A DNA stretch of 64,000 nucleotides from Cybelea sp963824595 (GCA_963824595.1 CAWGPY010000002.1:496001-560000); one strand, 5' to 3'; positions 53,600 through 62,280 are shown, counted from the first letter of the stretch. Notes: a model not told the origin generated them from the letters alone. Translations and numbers: made by a program.

Positions 53600-55158
53600 T
53601 CGAGTGGCTCACGACCACCGATCACAAGAAGATCGGCATCGCGTACGTCGTCGCGACGCTGATCTTCTTCGTGGCGGCCGGCGTGCTGGCGGCGCTGATT
53701 CGCACCCAGCTCGCGGTGCCGGACAACTCGTTCCTGACGCCGCACGCCTACAACCAGATCTTCACCCTGCACGGCACGGCGATGATTTTCTTCGTCATCG
53801 CGCCGTTCGGCATCGGCCTCGCCAACTATCTGGTGCCGCTGCAGATCGGCGCGCCGGACGTCGCGTTTCCGCGTCTCAACGCGGCGGGGCTGTGGCTCTT
53901 CGTGCTGGGAGGCATCACGGTCTTCGCCGGGCTGGCGACCTACGGCGGCGCCGCCGCGGCCGGCTGGACCGCGTACGCACCGCTCAACGAGCTCTATGCC
54001 GGCACCGGGGCCGGTCAGGATCTGTGGTTCGTGGGCCTCCTCATGGCGAGCGTCTCGACGATCCTGACGGCGATCAACCTGCTCGCCACGATCTTCTTAT
54101 TTCGCGCGCCCGGAATGACGATGTGGCGCATCCCGATCTTCTCGTGGGAGATCGTCGCGACGGCGCTGCTGATCCTGATGGCCTTCCCGTCGCTCGCGGC
54201 GGTGTTCGCCATGTCGCTGATCGAGCGCCACCTGGGCGGGCACTTCTTCGATGCGGCCTACGGCGGGAATCCGATCCTGTACCAGCATCTGTTTTGGTTC
54301 TTCGGTCATCCCGAGGTGTACGTGATGATCCTGCCCTACTTCGGGATCGTCACGGAGATCGTGGCGACGTTCTCGCGCAAGCCGGTGTTCGGCTACGTGG
54401 GCATGGTGATCTCGGCGTTCGCGATCGCGGGGCTCTCGCTCGGCGTCTGGGCCCACCACATGTTCACCACGGGCGCCGTGAACAACGCCTTCTTTGCGGC
54501 CGTTTCGTTCCTCATCGCGGTGCCGACCGGGGTGAAGTTCGTGAACTGGATCGGCACGATGTGGAAGGGCTCGATCGAGCTTTCGGTGCCGATGCTGTTT
54601 GCCGTGGGTTTTTTGCTCAACTTCCTGATCGGCGGGATCACCGGCGTGATGATCGCGTCGCCGCCGATCGATTACCAGGCCCACGACAGCTACTTCGTCG
54701 TTCAGCACTTCCATTACACGATCGGCGGCGGCAGCATGTTCGCGCTGTTCGGCGCGCTGTATTTCTACTTTCCGAAGATGTTCGGCGTGCAGCTCGACGA
54801 GCGGCTGGGCCGGTGGGTGTTCGGGCTGCTCTTCGTCGGATTCAACGTGACGTTCGTGCCGATGGGGTTCATGGGCATGGAGGGGATGGCGCGGCGCGTC
54901 TATACCTATCCGGCCGTGGAGCACCTGCCGCTGCTCAACGCCGTCGCGAGCGCCGGCGCGCTGCTGATGACGGTCGGAGTGGCGCTATTTTTCGTCAACG
55001 TGCTGGTGTCGGTGCGCCGGCGCGAGCCGGTGCCGGCAAACCCGTGGGGCGGATACTCGCTGGAATGGACGACGTCGTCGCCGCCGCCCGAGTTCAATTT
55101 CGACGCGCTGCCGGCGGTGCGCGGGCGGCGCCCCGCGCTGGAAGGCGCCGAGACGTGA
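53596..55158 (+). CDS. ctaD: Cytochrome c oxidase subunit I
   Basis: 520 aa from ATG 53596; the open frame upstream is the shadow of ctaC. Twelve helices with haem a and CuB ligands: TLHGTAMIFFVIAPF, WFFGHPEVYVMILPYFG (His and Tyr), WAHHMFTTG (His-His) and HFHYTIGGG. A YFGIVTEIVATFSRK loop and a PSP..E-like K-channel Tyr are kept, consistent with an A-type aa3/caa3 oxidase. Reduces O2 and pumps protons. Confidence 0.97.
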   Translation: MIEWLTTTDHKKIGIAYVVATLIFFVAAGVLAALIRTQLAVPDNSFLTPHAYNQIFTLHGTAMIFFVIAPFGIGLANYLVPLQIGAPDVAFPRLNAAGLWLFVLGGITVFAGLATYGGAAAAGWTAYAPLNELYAGTGAGQDLWFVGLLMASVSTILTAINLLATIFLFRAPGMTMWRIPIFSWEIVATALLILMAFPSLAAVFAMSLIERHLGGHFFDAAYGGNPILYQHLFWFFGHPEVYVMILPYFGIVTEIVATFSRKPVFGYVGMVISAFAIAGLSLGVWAHHMFTTGAVNNAFFAAVSFLIAVPTGVKFVNWIGTMWKGSIELSVPMLFAVGFLLNFLIGGITGVMIASPPIDYQAHDSYFVVQHFHYTIGGGSMFALFGALYFYFPKMFGVQLDERLGRWVFGLLFVGFNVTFVPMGFMGMEGMARRVYTYPAVEHLPLLNAVASAGALLMTVGVALFFVNVLVSVRRREPVPANPWGGYSLEWTTSSPPPEFNFDALPAVRGRRPALEGAET

Positions 55159-55538
55159 AGTCGTTCGTCGCGCTGTTCGGCGTCGCCGCCCTCTTCGGTC
55201 TCGCGATCGCGGCGGCATATTGGCTCGTCGCGCGCGAGCCTGCCGGCACGGCGCTGCTCGGCTTCATGTTCGCCGCGTTGGCGTTTGCGACCGGCTACGC
55301 GGTGGTAGCCGAACGGGATGCCGATCTGGAGGGCGACGATCCCGACGAGACCAACGCGGCGGTCGCCGGCGACGACCTCGGCGTCTTCACGACGCACAGC
55401 CCGTATCCGGTTTTGATCGCGGTGTGTACGCTGGCGCTGCTCGTGGGAACGCTCTGGTCGCCGCTGCTGGCGGTTGCGGGATTGGCTGGGATGCTGCTCT
55501 GCTTCTGGCGGCTCGGGGCGGAAAGCGCCCGCGCGTAA
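55155..55538 (+). CDS. Small membrane subunit of the oxidase operon (subunit IV-like)
   Basis: 127 aa from GTG 55155, overlapping ctaD (GTGA). Four helices: FVALFGVAALFGLAIAAAYWLV, ALLGFMFAALAFATGYAVVA, an acidic loop, VLIAVCTLALLVGTLW and LLAVAGLAGMLLCFWRL. Resembles CtaF-type actinobacterial subunit IV in position and topology. Convergent with the cytochrome c gene 5 bp away. Confidence 0.8.
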   Translation: MKSFVALFGVAALFGLAIAAAYWLVAREPAGTALLGFMFAALAFATGYAVVAERDADLEGDDPDETNAAVAGDDLGVFTTHSPYPVLIAVCTLALLVGTLWSPLLAVAGLAGMLLCFWRLGAESARA

Positions 55539-55542
55539 CGGG

Positions 55543-56265
55543 TTACGCGTCCTCCCCCGCGGTTCCGATGCGGCGCACGAATAGAACGAGCGCGCCCAGC
55601 CCGAAGAGCCACGCGACGAAGCCCTCGGCGACCGGCCCCGCGTGTGCTAACGAGAAGCCGCCGGCGTCGGCTTGGTTCGGATCGGCGGCGTGGGTTTCGA
55701 TGAAGTTCACGTAATGGGCGATGTCGTCAACGTCGCGGTCGGTCAGCACGTCGTTCCCGAACCGCGGCATCACGCCCGGGCCGGCGCGCACCGCTTCGGC
55801 GACCTGGAACACCGTCGCCGTTGCCAACGACGGCGCCACGTCGCCGGCGCCGACCGACGCGCCGTCGCCCGCGGCCCCGTGGCACTGGGCGCAGTTTGCG
55901 GCGAAGAGCTCGCGGCCCCGAAGGACGTCGCCGGGCATGACCAGCGGCAGCGATTGGTTCGGAGTTCTCGGTGAGAAGGTCGCGACGTAACGAACGATCG
56001 CTGCGATCTGTACCTGCGTGAAGCGCGGCGCACGCGGGATGTCGTTGACGTTCGGCGCCGCGGCGGGCATCCGCCCCGAGTCGAGCATGAAGTGAACCTC
56101 GACCGCCGGAAGGCCGATGAGCGCCGGTGCGATACCGGAGCCCTGGCCGCGATCGCCGTGACACGAAGCGCAGAACGTCGCGTAGAGACCCGGACCCTCG
56201 CCGGCCGCGCGCGCGCCGGCGGGCAGCACGGCGAGTGTTACGAATGCCGCCGCCGCAAATCTCAT
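55543..56265 (-). CDS. qcrC: Dihaem membrane-anchored cytochrome c (QcrC-like)
   Basis: 240 aa from ATG 56265, signal peptide MRFAAAAFVTLAVLPAGARA. Two haem domains, CASCH and CAQCH, each with a downstream Met loop (MLDSGRMPAAAPN, GPGVMPRFGN), then a C-terminal helix (GFVAWLFGLGALVLFVRR). This matches the dihaem cytochrome c of actinobacterial bc-aa3 supercomplexes, linking Rieske protein to oxidase without a diffusible carrier. Confidence 0.93.
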   Translation of the reverse strand: MRFAAAAFVTLAVLPAGARAAGEGPGLYATFCASCHGDRGQGSGIAPALIGLPAVEVHFMLDSGRMPAAAPNVNDIPRAPRFTQVQIAAIVRYVATFSPRTPNQSLPLVMPGDVLRGRELFAANCAQCHGAAGDGASVGAGDVAPSLATATVFQVAEAVRAGPGVMPRFGNDVLTDRDVDDIAHYVNFIETHAADPNQADAGGFSLAHAGPVAEGFVAWLFGLGALVLFVRRIGTAGEDA

Positions 56266-56276
56266 GCCCCTTCTTT

Positions 56277-56301
56277 TGTACCCGCTCCGCGAGTGGGTAC
56301 A
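56277..56301. promoter_or_regulatory. Inverted repeat between divergent cytochrome c genes
   Basis: TGTACCC (56277-56283), 11-bp spacer, GGGTACA (56295-56301): a perfect 7-bp inverted repeat centred between ATG 56265 (minus) and ATG 56317 (plus). A GGGTACA half site also occurs at the start of ctaC (52935-52942). A dimeric regulator acting on both directions is likely. Confidence 0.55.
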
Positions 56302-56316
56302 CTCCTGTCCGAAACA

Positions 56317-56652
56317 ATGTATACGCTCGTCGCCGCGGTACTGCTCGCACTCGCCGCCTGCAGCACGCTCTCGACCCAGGCCAATGCCGTGACGGCGGGC
56401 ACCGGCGCGACGGAGGGCGGCGACCGCACGGCCGGAGCCAGCGTCTTCGCTGCTAACTGCGCCACGTGTCACGGCGCAAACGGCATCGGCGGAAGCGTCG
56501 GCCCGTCGCTGCGCGGGGAAGCGCAGCGGATGCCGTACGGTGCGCTGGTCTCGTGGATCGAGGATCCGCAGCCGCCGATGCCGCGGCTCTATCCCCAGTT
56601 CTTGAGCGAAGCCGAGGTTCGAGACGTAGCGGCATACGTTGCCTCCCTTTAG
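56317..56652 (+). CDS. Cytochrome c, single haem
   Basis: 111 aa from ATG 56317. Signal with a possible lipobox (LALAACS). Haem site CATCH in FAANCATCHGANGIGGSVGPSLRG, axial Met in the PQPPMPRLYPQFLSEAEV loop. Divergent from the dihaem cytochrome and followed by DUF2231. It may be a soluble donor to the oxidase. Confidence 0.92.
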   Translation: MYTLVAAVLLALAACSTLSTQANAVTAGTGATEGGDRTAGASVFAANCATCHGANGIGGSVGPSLRGEAQRMPYGALVSWIEDPQPPMPRLYPQFLSEAEVRDVAAYVASL

Positions 56653-56688
56653 GGATTGCGCGCGGCGGCCGATGGGTACGCAAACCGT

Positions 56689-57192
56689 ATGCAGGGCAAA
56701 GCAACCATCGCCGGACATCCGGTTCACCCCATGCTCGTCACGTTTCCGATCGGCTGCTTCGTGGCGGCCGTCGTCTGCGACATCGTGTCAATTTGGGCGG
56801 GACCGGCCCTCTGGTCGGACATGAGCACGTGGCTGCTGCTGTTCGGCGTCTGCGGAGGGCTGCTGGCGGCGCTCTTCGGATTCGTGGATTACCTGAGCGC
56901 GCCGATGTCGGCACCGGCCAAGAGTCTGGCGTCGTGGCACATGGTGCTCAACATCGCGGCCATCGTCGTTTTCGGCGTCGCGTGTGCCGTGCGGTTCGCC
57001 AACCACGCATCGCCGGCTGGGTATGCTCTGACGGCGGCGGGCATCGTGGTGCTATCGGTCGCCGGCTACCTGGGCGGCGACGTGGCGCACCGGCACTTGG
57101 TCGGCTCGTCGGAAGGCGACGCGGGCGTCGCGCGCGAGGCGGCCGACCGCGATGGCGCCGTGCGGCCTAGTATGCCTTCGGTGAGAAGTTAA
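56689..57192 (+). CDS. DUF2231 membrane protein
   Basis: 167 aa from ATG 56689. It begins MQGKATIAGHPVHPMLVTFPIG, the DUF2231 signature with two His (GHPVHP) near the first helix, then four helices. Such proteins often lie near c-type cytochromes and may bind haem (suggested by the His); function unproven. It overlaps the convergent udgX by 4 bp. Confidence 0.9.
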   Translation: MQGKATIAGHPVHPMLVTFPIGCFVAAVVCDIVSIWAGPALWSDMSTWLLLFGVCGGLLAALFGFVDYLSAPMSAPAKSLASWHMVLNIAAIVVFGVACAVRFANHASPAGYALTAAGIVVLSVAGYLGGDVAHRHLVGSSEGDAGVAREAADRDGAVRPSMPSVRS

Positions 57193-57788
57193 GCTCGAGC
57201 CACCTCCGATGCGGCGTGGAGATCGTCCACGAACTCGTCCATCGCGCGGCGGCGGGCCGCGTCGTCGGGCGCGCGCAGGATCGCGGACGGATGAATCGTC
57301 GCGAGGATCGGCGCCGGGAACTCCCCGCTGAACACGCGTCCGCGATTGGCCAACAGGCGAAAACTCGCACCGAGGAGCGTCTGCGCGGCCGTTGCGCCCA
57401 ACGCGACGACGAGCGCGGGACGAACGACCCGGATTTCGGCCTCGAGCCACGGCCGGCAAGCGCGAATCTCGATCGTCTTCGGCTTGGCGTGGATCCGGCG
57501 TTTGCCGCGCTCGACGAACTTGAAGTGCTTGACGGCGTTGGTTAGGTAGAGCTCTGCGGCGGCGATGCCTGCGCGTTCCAACGCGCGCTCCAAGAGCTGC
57601 CCGGCCGGACCGACGAACGCGTGCCCCAGGCGATCCTCGCGATCGCCCGGCTGTTCGCCGACGAGCATCATACGCGCGCGCGCACGCCCCTCGCCAAAGA
57701 CCGTCTGCGTGGCGTGCTTGTAGAGATCGCAGCCGCGGCAGTGCGCCGCGGCGGCCCGCAGGCTTCGCAGCGAGAGACGCGGCGGCAG
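57189..57788 (-). CDS. udgX: UdgX-type uracil-DNA glycosylase (family 4 related)
   Basis: About 200 aa. The KRRIH motif in VKHFKFVERGKRRIHAKP identifies UdgX, which binds uracil DNA and stays covalently attached through this His. Also present: CRGCDLY (4Fe-4S), VGEQPGDREDRLGHAFVGPAGQLL, ACRPWLEAEI and ATIHPSAILRA. No ATG, GTG or TTG exists before the 4Fe-4S cysteines; the frame is open only back to the TAG of the upstream DJ-1 gene. CTG 57788 is proposed, and ATC 57812 directly after that TAG is the alternative. ATG 57671 would lose the CRGC. Confidence 0.9.
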   Translation of the reverse strand: MPPRLSLRSLRAAAAHCRGCDLYKHATQTVFGEGRARARMMLVGEQPGDREDRLGHAFVGPAGQLLERALERAGIAAAELYLTNAVKHFKFVERGKRRIHAKPKTIEIRACRPWLEAEIRVVRPALVVALGATAAQTLLGASFRLLANRGRVFSGEFPAPILATIHPSAILRAPDDAARRRAMDEFVDDLHAASEVARA

Positions 57789-57812
57789 ATAGTCGGCGGC
57801 GGAGCGAGCGAT

Positions 57813-58367
57813 CTAGCGAACCGCCTGCGGCGGCCGGGCGACCAGCGAGAGCATCGCGTCGTTGAACGCCGGGATGTCTTTCGGTCCGCGGCTCGTGATG
57901 AGGTTGTCGTCAACGACGACCTCGCGGTCCACCCAGCGGGCGCCCGCGTTGCGCATGTCGTCGGCGATGGTCGGCCAGCTCGTGAGCGTCCGCCCGCGCG
58001 CGAGGCCGGCCGAGACGAGGAGCCACGGCGCGTGGCAGATCACCGCCATCGGCTTGTGATGGCGGTCCATGCTCCGCACGAACTCCTGCGCCTTGTCCTC
58101 GGTCCGGATGGCGTCGGCGTTGAGCGCGCCGCCCGGAAGCAGCACCGCGTCGTACACGTCCGGCGAGGCCTCGTCGAACGTGGCGTCTACGTCAACCTTG
58201 ATCGAGGGCTGGTGATGCTTGAACGCTTGAATCGGCTCGCGCTTGAGGGAGATAATGTCCACGCTCGCGCCGGCGTCGCGTAACGCCTTCGTGGTTTCGG
58301 TGAGCTCGCTCTCCTCGAAGCCGTCGGTCGCGAGCACCGCGACGCGCTTTTCCTTTAGGTCGCTCAT
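57813..58367 (-). CDS. DJ-1/PfpI family protein
   Basis: 184 aa from ATG 58367 overlapping the DUF6582 stop (ATGA). VAVLATDGFEESELTETTKALRDAGA begins the flavodoxin-like fold with the conserved Glu; the reactive Cys is in AVICHAPWLLVSAG; TSWPTIADDMRNAGARWVD completes it. Members act as deglycases, proteases or chaperones; here a stress-protein role is likely. udgX follows in the same frame right after its TAG stop. Confidence 0.93.
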   Translation of the reverse strand: MSDLKEKRVAVLATDGFEESELTETTKALRDAGASVDIISLKREPIQAFKHHQPSIKVDVDATFDEASPDVYDAVLLPGGALNADAIRTEDKAQEFVRSMDRHHKPMAVICHAPWLLVSAGLARGRTLTSWPTIADDMRNAGARWVDREVVVDDNLITSRGPKDIPAFNDAMLSLVARPPQAVR

Positions 58368-58756
58368 TTCTTCCGCCTCGTCGTTTTCTTGCGCGAGGTG
58401 GTTTTCTTGCGCGAGGTGGATTTCGTGCCCGAGGCCTTGCGCTTTCGCGTGGCCACGGCTTTGCGCGCACTCGCCTTGCGATTCCGCTGCGGGTGGACGC
58501 CGAGATCGTGCCACGTTTTCTCGGAGACCTCGACCCCGTAATGCGACGCGGCCTTCCGAATGTTAGCAAACGCCAGCTCCCGGTCGGCGGCCGACACGCC
58601 CTCGACCTGATCGAAGCGGGCGATCGCGTTGCGGACGTGACGCGCGTCCGTCAGCGGTTCCTTGCGCTGTTTCGGAAAGGCGTAGACCGAGTCGGGAAGA
58701 TCGCTCTGCCGCGTCAGGCGCCCGTGTTTTTCATGCGGTTTCCAAGTCGCTCTCAT
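58364..58756 (-). CDS. DUF6582-type small protein with Lys-rich tail
   Basis: 130 aa from ATG 58756. The N-terminal ~95 residues (DSVYAFPKQRKEPLTDARHVRNAIARFDQVEGVSAADRELAF) form the DUF6582 helical domain often annotated with DNA-linked proteins. The last ~35 are Lys/Arg/Ser/Thr repeats (SRKKTTSRKK) like histone H1 or AsiA-like DNA-binding tails. Probably nucleic-acid binding (inference from charge). Confidence 0.85.
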   Translation of the reverse strand: MRATWKPHEKHGRLTRQSDLPDSVYAFPKQRKEPLTDARHVRNAIARFDQVEGVSAADRELAFANIRKAASHYGVEVSEKTWHDLGVHPQRNRKASARKAVATRKRKASGTKSTSRKKTTSRKKTTRRKK

Positions 58757-58766
58757 GAGCGCGTGT

Positions 58767-59060
58767 TTACCCAGAATTTTGAAAGATGAAGAAGCGGTCC
58801 AGCTTGGCGATTCGAAAGATGCGCTCGACGTTGGGCTGCACGCCGATGAGGGTCACCGGCCGCTCGGCGCGCCGCAGCCGCATGGCGGCCAGCTCCGCGA
58901 GAAACGTCGAGTCTACGTAGGTGACGGCGTGCATATCAATGCTCACCGGATGGCCGTCGCCGATCCCGGCGAGGGCCTGGGCGAGCTCGGCCTTGCGAGC
59001 CATGTCGTACTCGCCCGCCAGTACGATACGAGCGTTTTCCGGCGCGACATTCTCCCGCAT
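58767..59060 (-). CDS. STAS-domain anti-sigma-factor antagonist
   Basis: 97 aa from ATG 59060. A single STAS domain: IVLAGEYDMARKAELAQAL, SIDMHAVTYVDSTFLAELAAMRL (phospho-acceptor Ser) and TLIGVQPNVERIFRIAKL. It follows the large GAF-PP2C-HATPase gene by 10 bp, forming a partner-switching pair: the kinase part may phosphorylate this Ser and the phosphatase part reverse it. The target sigma factor is not in the window. Confidence 0.92.
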   Translation of the reverse strand: MRENVAPENARIVLAGEYDMARKAELAQALAGIGDGHPVSIDMHAVTYVDSTFLAELAAMRLRRAERPVTLIGVQPNVERIFRIAKLDRFFIFQNSG

Positions 59061-59070
59061 AGATAAGACT

Positions 59071-61458
59071 CTAGCGCGCGAGGGGGAGAATTACCTGAGC
59101 GTGCGTGCCGTAGCCGTCCAACGTTTCCACGCCGAGCTGGCCTCCGAGGCGGCGGATGAGCCACAGACCGCGCCCGTTCTCGGCGAAGAGGTCGTTCGGG
59201 CGCCGCGCCGAGGTCGCGTAGCCGGCGCCGCGGTCGATCACGTGGAGCACCGCCTTGCCGTCGCGCCACTCCAGCGAAACGTCAATCGTGCCGCTCGCAT
59301 GCTGGGCGACGTTGGCCGCAAGCTCGCCGAAGATCAGCTCGGCGGCCTTGACGTCGCAGCGGGACTCCGCCGCCGTCTCGAGGCAGCGCACGAACTCCCG
59401 ACGCGCGTGCCGCGCGGCGCGCGAGTCGCCGGAATCGAACGTCCAACGCCGCGACTCGACGAAGTTGAGCAGAAGCACCGCGACGTCGTCGGGTGACTGG
59501 CCGCGGAGGCAGTACTCTTCGACGAACTGCGCCGGATCGGCGACGAAGAACACGGTCTCGGAGGAGAGCGCCTCGCGCAGTTTCCGTTCGCCGGCGAAGA
59601 TGTCGCGGGTGGCCTCGGTCAGCCCGTCGGTATAAAACGCGAGCAACGTCGCGTCGTCGAGCCGGGCGGTGGCCGACTTCGCGGGGGCGCCGACCGAACG
59701 CAGCCCGACCGGCAGCCCTTCGGCGACCAGCTCGGTCAGCGAGCCGTCGCTCGCGCGCACGAGGGGATAGGGATGGCCCGCGCTGGCGAAGACGATCGAG
59801 CGCGAGCGGGTGTCGAGCACCGCGACGAACGCGGTCGCGACCGAACCGGGATACCGGCGCAGAAGAATCCGCTCGGCGGCGTCGAGAATCCGAGCCGGAT
59901 CGCGCTCGTACATGGCGACGACGTTGATGGCGTGGCGCAGCTTGCCCATCACGATCGAGGCCTCGAGGCCGTGGCCGGTGACGTCGCCGACGGTGAGCAG
60001 AACGCGGTCGTCCTCGAGCTCGAATGCGTCGTACCAGTCGCCGCCGACTTGCACTTCGGACGCGGCCGGCCGGTAGATCGCGCTCAGCGTCGCCCCTTGT
60101 ACGGTAGCGAGGCGCGTCGGCAGCGTCGCCTGCTGCAGCGTCTGAATCAGGCGGCGTTCGCGCGCAAAGCTTTCGCCGTGCTCGAGGGCGAGCGACGCTC
60201 GCCGGCCGATCTCCTCGAGCAACTCCAGCTCTCCCGCATCGAAGTACCGCGAGTTCGACGAACAGACGATCGCGCCGTAGACGGAGTCGCCGACGAGCAG
60301 CGGCGCCATCATCCACGACTTCGCGTGCGCCGCGTCCACGAAGGGCCCCGCTTTGTGCCGCCCGGGGCGCAGCACGTCGGGCGTGGCGCCGGCCAGGATG
60401 GAGCGCCGATCGTGAAGCGATGCGACGATCTCGCCGGCGACGTCGTCGCGCATCCGGCCGTCGGTGCCCGCCGCGGCGAGAATCTGCAGGCGCCCGTCCT
60501 CCAGGCCGCCGGCGGCGGCGTGATCGGCGAATCCCTCGCCCAGGGCGTCGAGCAGGTGCTGCAGCATGCGCGAGGAGTCGAGGGTGGCGAAGAGGCCGTC
60601 GGTCACCCGCGCCAGGAACCGGAACCGCCGGCTAAGGTGCTGCTCGCGCTCGAAGGTCTTGATGTTCTCCAGGGCCATCGCGAGCTGGCGGGCGACGACG
60701 ACGGCGACGTCAACGTCGCGGCCGCCGAAGCTCGTCAGGCGCGCGGACTCCAAGAACGTGAGGGCGCCGATACAGCTGGTGCCGACGAGCAGCGGAACGA
60801 CGATGAGCGAGCGGGCCGGAGTGCGGGACGCGTAGATTTTCAGCAGGGGCTGCCGCGTGCGGGCGGCCTCGTCCACGACCGCTTCGAACGACTCCGGCGT
60901 CACCCCAAGCTCGCGGTCGGCGATGCCTTCGACGTGCATCTGTCCGTCGTCGTCGAACGTGTGCACGGCGCAGAGATCGCTGAAGTGATCCACGGACGCC
61001 TGGACCAGCCGATTGACGATCGTTCCCCGATTGAGCGACGAGGAGAGCACGGAGGCCGCCTCCGAGATGAACCGCGTGTCGGCCTCGCCCAGGCCGTCGG
61101 TCTCGGCCGCGATGCCCGACCAATACTGCACCGCGTCGCGCTCGTCGAGCACGGGAACCGCCCGAATCAAAAAGGTCCGGGGTTCCGAGCCGGGGGCGTG
61201 GACGTGATAGAGGGCGCTGAATCGCTCGACGCAGCGGACGCACTTGATCCAGAGCTGCTCGATGCGCTCGACTTCGCCCTCGTCCAGATCGCCTTCGCCG
61301 GTTGGGAGCGCGGGCCGGCACGGCGTGATGCCCGCGACGTTCCCGTCGGCGTCGGCCTGCCAGAGCACGTCGGTCATGCGCGCCATTACGAAGCGAACGG
61401 ACTGCAGCGTCCGTTCGGTCGAGGCGGGAGACGGCTCGCGTTTGTTCAGGCTCTTCAT
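59071..61458 (-). CDS. GAF-GAF-PP2C(SpoIIE)-HATPase signalling protein
   Basis: 795 aa from ATG 61458. A PAS-like N-terminus (MTDVLWQADADGNVAGI) and two GAF domains (~150-300, ~310-460; LIVVPLLVGTSCIGALTFLES) precede a PP2C/SpoIIE phosphatase (GGDWYDAFELEDDRVLLTVGDVTGHGLEASIVMG, FYTDGLTEAT) and an anti-sigma HATPase_c domain (ELIFGELAANVAQHA, IDRGAGY, NGRGLWLIRRL). Thus RsbU- and RsbW-like activities are on one chain, acting on the adjacent STAS protein. Likely light, redox or small-molecule sensor. Confidence 0.93.
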   Translation of the reverse strand: MKSLNKREPSPASTERTLQSVRFVMARMTDVLWQADADGNVAGITPCRPALPTGEGDLDEGEVERIEQLWIKCVRCVERFSALYHVHAPGSEPRTFLIRAVPVLDERDAVQYWSGIAAETDGLGEADTRFISEAASVLSSSLNRGTIVNRLVQASVDHFSDLCAVHTFDDDGQMHVEGIADRELGVTPESFEAVVDEAARTRQPLLKIYASRTPARSLIVVPLLVGTSCIGALTFLESARLTSFGGRDVDVAVVVARQLAMALENIKTFEREQHLSRRFRFLARVTDGLFATLDSSRMLQHLLDALGEGFADHAAAGGLEDGRLQILAAAGTDGRMRDDVAGEIVASLHDRRSILAGATPDVLRPGRHKAGPFVDAAHAKSWMMAPLLVGDSVYGAIVCSSNSRYFDAGELELLEEIGRRASLALEHGESFARERRLIQTLQQATLPTRLATVQGATLSAIYRPAASEVQVGGDWYDAFELEDDRVLLTVGDVTGHGLEASIVMGKLRHAINVVAMYERDPARILDAAERILLRRYPGSVATAFVAVLDTRSRSIVFASAGHPYPLVRASDGSLTELVAEGLPVGLRSVGAPAKSATARLDDATLLAFYTDGLTEATRDIFAGERKLREALSSETVFFVADPAQFVEEYCLRGQSPDDVAVLLLNFVESRRWTFDSGDSRAARHARREFVRCLETAAESRCDVKAAELIFGELAANVAQHASGTIDVSLEWRDGKAVLHVIDRGAGYATSARRPNDLFAENGRGLWLIRRLGGQLGVETLDGYGTHAQVILPLAR

Positions 61459-61521
61459 GACACCCGTGGCTTCAGGTAAGGTACAGGATTGCCACCTATC
61501 TGTCGGTAACGGACCGGACAC

Positions 61522-62208
61522 TTGCTGAACACCCGTCAGAATCGCATCTTAGCGAGCCTTCCCGCACCCGCGCGCGAGAGCCTTGAAAGCGCTCTCGAGC
61601 CGGTGACGTGGCGCGACGGAGCGCTGCTCTACGAAGCCGGCTCACCCATCGAGGCGGTGTATTTCCCGGTCTCAGCGGTCGTTTCGATCATTCAGATCAT
61701 GGCCGAGGGAACTGCCGCCGAGGTCGGCATGGTGGGCCTCGAGGGCGTCAGCGGGCTCGACGTGATCCTGCGCGACGGAACCTCGACCGGACGGGGCGTC
61801 TGCCAGGTGCCGGGAACGGCGCTTGCGATGCCGATCGCGGAGCTGAAACGCCGGGCGGAGGAGTTTCCCGCGCTCATGGGCGCGCTGCTCGACTATACGG
61901 GCGGCTACTGCTCGATGCTGGCACAGCTGATCGCGTGCAACCGGCTGCACCGCGTCGAACAGCGATGCGCGCGCTGGCTGCTGATGACCGTCGACCGCAT
62001 CGGTTCGAACACGTTTCCCATGACCCAAGAGCGCCTCGGCATGATGCTCGGAGCGCAGCGCCCGACGGTTACGGCGACGATGGCGACGCTCCGCGACGCG
62101 GGGTGCATCGAGAGCTCGCGCGGCGAAGTTCGCATCGTCGACCGGGCGAAGCTCGAGTCGCTGGCCTGCGAGTGCTACGACCTGTGCGCGGGGTATTTTG
62201 GCTTCTAA
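61522..62208 (+). CDS. Crp/Fnr-family transcriptional regulator
   Basis: 228 aa from TTG 61522. Cyclic-nucleotide-like beta barrel (LEPVTWRDGALLYEAGSPIEAVYFPVSAVVSI) and a C-terminal winged helix (MTQERLGMMLGAQRPTVTATMATL, recognition helix). No Fe-S cysteine cluster typical of Fnr is seen, though several Cys are present near the end (CECYDLC). Divergent from the GAF-PP2C gene, so it may control it. Confidence 0.92.
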   Translation: MLNTRQNRILASLPAPARESLESALEPVTWRDGALLYEAGSPIEAVYFPVSAVVSIIQIMAEGTAAEVGMVGLEGVSGLDVILRDGTSTGRGVCQVPGTALAMPIAELKRRAEEFPALMGALLDYTGGYCSMLAQLIACNRLHRVEQRCARWLLMTVDRIGSNTFPMTQERLGMMLGAQRPTVTATMATLRDAGCIESSRGEVRIVDRAKLESLACECYDLCAGYFGF

Positions 62209-62280
62209 ACCCCACGATTAGTCGCGCCCGAATGCGGGGATAAGCGACGAAACGGCAGAGCGCCAACATAGGGAGGGAGC

